In this document: positions 59,691-64,000 of the stretch, piece after piece
Numbering within the stretch: the first letter of the stretch is position 1
How the letters are laid out: the number at the start of each line of letters is the position of its first letter
NCBI GenBank assembly: GCA_003993805.1
Contig: RSEF01000003.1
Location: 104,007,139-104,071,138 of the forward strand
Source: Himantopus leucocephalus
Taxonomy: Eukaryota; Chordata; Aves; Charadriiformes; Recurvirostridae
DNA: 64,000 nucleotides
Direction: 5' to 3'
Notes under the pieces: model-generated
What the model was told of the DNA's origin: nothing
Seen by the model: only the letters and a program-made list of their open reading frames with translations
Database searches by the model: none
Position numbers and translations under genes: made by a program

Positions 59691-62600
59691 CATACCTGTC
59701 TAAGACATTGTGCCAGGAGTCTTCATGTTGGGTTCAAACCTGTACTGCCCAAAGTTTCCTCCCATCCCTTTCTTTAGGTTAAACTTATAATTTTCTGGAA
59801 GTGTTTATAAAAACAGAGCTTGGATACTGGGTAAGCAGAACTGTTTAACCCTTTCAGGCAGCATAGCTGGAGTTATTATCTTTCAAGTGCCATCTGATAA
59901 CAGACCCAGTTCTTCCTATTTATCCGGTAGAGTTAATAAGGCAGCAAAAATCTCATTTGTTCTGAACTGTAGTGTTTTGTTTGTTGACTCAGCATCCTTG
60001 GATGAGTTTGAAAGGATCGTATATGCAAATGCAATTCAAATAATGAATAATAAAATTTATTTTTCTTCTTTTGTATCAGCTGGCTGCTGTGATTAGGAGG
60101 TTCCTACTTCACTTCAGGGAAGTGTAAACTGGCATTCTGGGCTTCCAAAGTTACCTCTGAACCTTTCCTTTGGAGAATGCTTTCAAGCTTAGCGCTAAAG
60201 GGGATGTCAGGACCCACAAGTTTTGGGTTGCTCTCACTGGACAGAGTAAGACACCATGTATGCAGATAGGAACTGGATACTGGGACTGTGTATGTGTGAA
60301 CGTGTGTGGGGGCTTAATATCTCAGAGCTGAATCTCAGCCTCTTAGCAATGATACCTAAATGAACTCTTACTTAGCACATTGCTGAAATCTTCTGGGACT
60401 GAATCCACTTACTCTCAATTAATATCAAACTAAACAATTACAGCTGTATATTTAAAATCATTTTCACTGTGAGGTAAACATTTCAGGCCTAGGAGAAAGC
60501 CCACTGAAATCAATTAACCCTTCTGTGGATTTCAAAAGGATTTGCATCATTCCCTTTCCACTACCACCATTCTCTAAACTCCCCCATCTCCAAGAAAATC
60601 CTCTGCCCAAAAGGCTGTGCTGTGTTTTACTCAAACTACCCGTTGTCTTAGGACTCTGCTGATCAGAAATTCATTTTCCTCCGGGCCTTCTTGGGCTGCC
60701 CTGCCTTGGCACGTGGCTTCAGACAACAGCAGGACGCATCCTCTTCCTTGCCAAACGGTGTTGCTGTCTCCTCTCCTAACTCATTTCCCAAAATGCCACA
60801 ACCACACCCAGCTCTTTCCTCTGAGAGTCATATCTGACTGACTCCATGCATGCGGGGCTTTCACTAATAAATAATCTCAGGGAGCCAAACGATGTGTTCA
60901 GGAGGGGGTAGTGCTCTCGGAGGCTATTGGCAGTCGTTCAGATGACAACCAGCTGCAAAGAGCTTTAAGAACAGTGTTATACACATACACATACACACAA
61001 AGAACAGAAAAAAAGGGAAAATTGTTGACTGAAGACATATTGCCCTTGATTGAATAGTGAAGAACCTGCTGTCAAGAAAATAGATATTTGGGAAACCAAA
61101 AAAAAAAAAAAAAAAGATTTGCCCATTTTACTTGCTGTAGATCAGCCTTCAATTGTCAGCCCTCAATTGCTGAGGACAGACAATGGCGATTTCTGCTTGA
61201 TTAGCCCCCGAGTTCACAGAAATTGCTTTTCCGGTTGCCTGTTGATTTTTACTACAAGGACATTGTTGCCTGTAGTTTTGCGGGTAGGGAGCTCTGTGAG
61301 AGGAGAGTAACTCAGGAGCACTCTAATTTGCACGGCTCCCTGTACAAGGTATTGACAGAAGTAGCAGCAGAAAGCCTGCATGTCCTCACCGTATTCACTG
61401 CCTAGACTGTGGCCTTCCAGTCTTTCACACCACACACTTTGGCAAAGGTATATATGGTGCTAATATTTTTTATTCAAATTGCATTACACGCAACTGGTTT
61501 CTGAGTCCCTAGGAGAGTAGACCCTGCAGGGTTTCTGTTTCCCCTTGAAAGGGATGGAGTTGAAATATAAATACAGCTGTATAACCTCTGTGGGAGGCAA
61601 GTCAGTCCCTATTATGGGGAAAAGACAAATATTCATCAGTGTTTCCAGAAAACAATACAAAATTATTTTTGCAAAGAAAATAGTTTAAAAAGTATGGAAA
61701 GAAACAGAAAAAAAAAAAAGAAAATAACAACAGCAAAATATTAAACATATGGAAGTAAAACTTTGTTCTTTTTTTGTCAGATGCTTCTGTACAACGATCA
61801 AAACACCTCTGTCACTTTCTGAGATGTACCGTCTTTCTTTTCTGTGTTCTAAGCTCCCGTAATAAGAAATAGTTGGTCTCCACTGGATGTTCAGTTTATT
61901 TGTCCGGGTTCTTGATGTGAGCTCATTTTCCCAGCAGTTATTTGTGCATGTCAACATTTCTATGCACTCTATAGGAAGGGAATGACAATTAGGGTAGGGA
62001 TTTAAAAGGTAGGTGCCAGGCTTAAGCTTGACGTGTAGCAAAAGTGGAAGGGGTTTCAAAGATTGTCCATCCCCCGAAGAATTTCAAGAATGTCACCAGA
62101 CAAAACAGAGAGATTTACCCAAATTTTGCTGAATCTGTACTTTAGCAGAGGCCTGAGGAACATCAAACTGTCGCTTCCATGAACACTATAATTTATTATG
62201 CTTTAAAAGCCTTTAATAATACTATTTACATTCTGAATATTTCAAATTACATAACTGGGTACATAGATCAATCTCCCAGCACAAAGAACTAACCTATCTT
62301 AACATCCTGAAGTACAAAACACCCCCGAAAATATCTTTCTGCAAACCGCAAGCTGCTTCAATTCCTATCAGAAATAATGAGTTTATTGTGAAACTTATAT
62401 ACATATGTATATTTCTGCATGTATATATACACATAGAGAACACACATCGACGTTCTTTTCGACTGTCGTGTTTTGCACAATCCTGCATTTGAAACAGGGC
62501 AAGGTTTTATGCTTTCATCTCTGTATGTTTTCCATTTGAGTATCCCAGATTTACCGTGTTCTGAGAGTTAAGCTATACAATAGTTAAAAGTTAATTTTCT

Positions 62601-63204
62601 TTCCTGCCCCCCAAAAACAAACAACAGAAGAAGGAATTTAACCTCATATCCTCACTCTGAAATTAGCTCTATTGTCAAAAGATGACAGCTGTATCCTGAT
62701 TTCAAGAATTTCATGTTGGAATTAAGCAGCATTTTTGAAACCATTGTGTTACTTCAAACAGATCCATAATGGTCCCTCAGCAAACCATTTTCAGAAGACT
62801 TGTGTAAGTAAGATAAAAAGACACCATTTCTGAAGAGATGCTTTTATGGGCTAGGTCAGAGTGCTCTTTCCATGTTGTTCATTCCCAGTCGAATTTCCTA
62901 ATAGCCTATCTCCTCAGCTAACAGATGCCCAGCCTCATGTCGGAACCAGATCGAGCCACCACTGAGATGATATCCAGCTCCTTTCTTATTGAGCCGTTTC
63001 CCTAGCAGATGGTGCAATGCTGCAGGCACACTCCTTCCTGTTAATTACCAGCCTTCGCTACAGATGGAAATGTCAGTCAGCCTCACAGGTCCTGGTTCCT
63101 GCCATTGCCTCAGTCCATAGCCCTCTACCTAGGCAAGATGCTGCCAACACACACCATGTGTTTTGTGACTGCTGACTAGGCAGGCAACAAAAAACAACTT
63201 AGTT

Positions 63205-63218
63205 CATGAATATTCATG
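63205..63218. promoter_or_regulatory. Perfect 14-base palindrome resembling a POU dimer site
   Basis: CATGAATATTCATG is its own reverse complement. The ATGAATATTCAT core resembles dyad sites bound by POU homeodomain dimers. Function is inferred from the motif alone. Confidence 0.3.
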
Positions 63219-63342
63219 GAGGAATGTTTAGAGTTCTGTTCATCTGCAATGCTTATAGATCTGCTTAAAGGAGATTGCACTTTCCGAGGAGCCCTGTGCC
63301 CCTTGTTTTACTACGGTGCGGGCAGATGAGTTATCAAAGTGT

Positions 63343-63356
63343 GTTGCTATAGTAAC
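63343..63356 (+). promoter_or_regulatory. RFX X-box-like site
   Basis: GTTGCTATAGTAAC fits the RFX X-box (two half-sites GTTGCY and RGYAAC, here GTTGCT and AGTAAC around a two-base centre) with little or no mismatch. RFX factors regulate ciliary and neuronal genes. It lies 125 bases downstream of the POU-like palindrome, in sequence richer in complexity than most of the window. No gene start is visible nearby. Confidence 0.4.
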
Positions 63357-64000
63357 ATATAAAGGGCTATTAAATGTCTGTCGTTTGGAGACTTCTATAG
63401 GCACATCAGTTTCTGGCTGCCATTTTTTCCATACCTTAAGTGCCCTTTAATTATTCTTGTCCTGCAATAACAGACCAATAGTCACCAGGCTGAACTGATT
63501 ATCTAATAACTGTTGATTTTCATTAAAGCCCGATTACCTCATTATAAGTAAACAATATGAATTCCTTGATCTTTCCTGGTATCTAAGCACAGTAAATCCA
63601 GATAAATGAAATTCTGTGTAACCTTTATAAATTCATTAGACACATTTATTTTAATGGCTATAGACAAACCTGTTAGTAATCAAAAATACACTTTCAGAAA
63701 GATTTTATATAAAATTTGAGTTAGAAGATTAGGAAAACATCTACCATGCCTTTTTTCTTTTTCTTTCTGTTTTGTTTTTCTTCCTTTTTTTTTTTCTTTT
63801 TTTGTCTGGAGGTAATTCATTCTCTTGTGAGAATCTGTGCAAGTGTAATGTGTAGATATTAAAATAGCAATATGAGTCAGAACGTGCCAATAATATTCTT
63901 CGTTTTTTTGACTCATGACTGTTCATGAAGTGAGAGTTTAGATGTTCCAAATCAGAAAAGCGGGCATCTAGTTTATGTTAAGAACACACTTTTCAAGAAA

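Larger units (their letters stand above)
59691..64000. other. Unique sequence with possible conserved regulatory blocks
   Basis: No recognised gene. An 18-base A run lies at 61098-61115, a 16-base palindrome at 62397-62412 and a T-rich pyrimidine tract at about 63749-63803. The 62.9-63.6 kb part contains an X-box-like motif and a POU-like palindrome. The 124-codon minus-strand frame at 61685-62059 has no domain. Confidence 0.4.

Noticed and set aside
61685..62059. 124-codon minus-strand frame
   Set aside because: No family recognised; its C-terminal part is translated poly-T-like sequence.
1..64000. CRISPR arrays, bacterial operons, tRNA or rRNA genes
   Set aside because: No regularly spaced direct repeats, cloverleaf or rRNA motifs were seen, and the repeat content is that of a bird nuclear genome.

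Overview
The window reads as vertebrate nuclear DNA, almost certainly from a bird. The evidence is internal: a CR1 LINE ending in the avian-type 3' terminus (ATTCTGTGATT, about 15,917-15,927), a second old CR1 with a diagnostic reverse-transcriptase frame and an octamer-like 3' end (26,165-27,351), and a near-complete solo LTR of the widespread avian ERVL type (20,786-21,379). The rest is AT-rich, gene-poor sequence, typical of an intergenic desert or a very large intron. I see no recognisable protein-coding gene, tRNA, rRNA, snRNA or CRISPR. Outside repeats the open frames reach at most 144 codons, which chance can produce in 64 kb of such DNA.

Layout. 1-15.7 kb: unique AT-rich DNA with a GAAA microsatellite at 6.2 kb and several assembly joints. 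15.7-15.9 kb: a CR1 interrupted by a 100-N gap. 17.9-18.8 kb: a pyrimidine-rich block containing an ancient L2-like LINE. 20.5-21.4 kb: a compound AAT/ATC microsatellite, then the ERVL solo LTR. 26.2-27.4 kb: a CR1 carrying about 0.4 kb of unexplained GC-rich sequence. 27.4-41.7 kb: mostly unique, with a possible minus-strand L2 fragment at 36.8-37.05 kb. 41.8-42.3 kb: an ancient CR1 of the kind best known from turtles and crocodilians. 44.5-45.2 kb: a clearer L2 LINE in which a (CTCAC)n array has expanded. 45.9-57.1 kb: unique DNA with several duplicated assembly joints. 59.4-59.7 kb: the only CpG-dense island. 62.9-63.6 kb: sequence that looks like a conserved regulatory block, with an RFX-type X-box and a perfect POU-like palindrome.

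Fourteen single Ns are scattered through the window. Ten sit exactly between two near-identical copies of flanking sequence (27-155 bp), so they look like unmerged contig or haplotype ends rather than biological tandem duplications. Reading frames that cross these joints are artefacts.

I found no sign of a new multi-gene system. The most useful leads are the CpG island with its possible exon, the satellite expansion inside the L2, the GC-rich insert in the 26-kb CR1, and the putative regulatory motifs near the right end. Identifications of LINE and LTR families rest on remembered family patterns, not on a database search.
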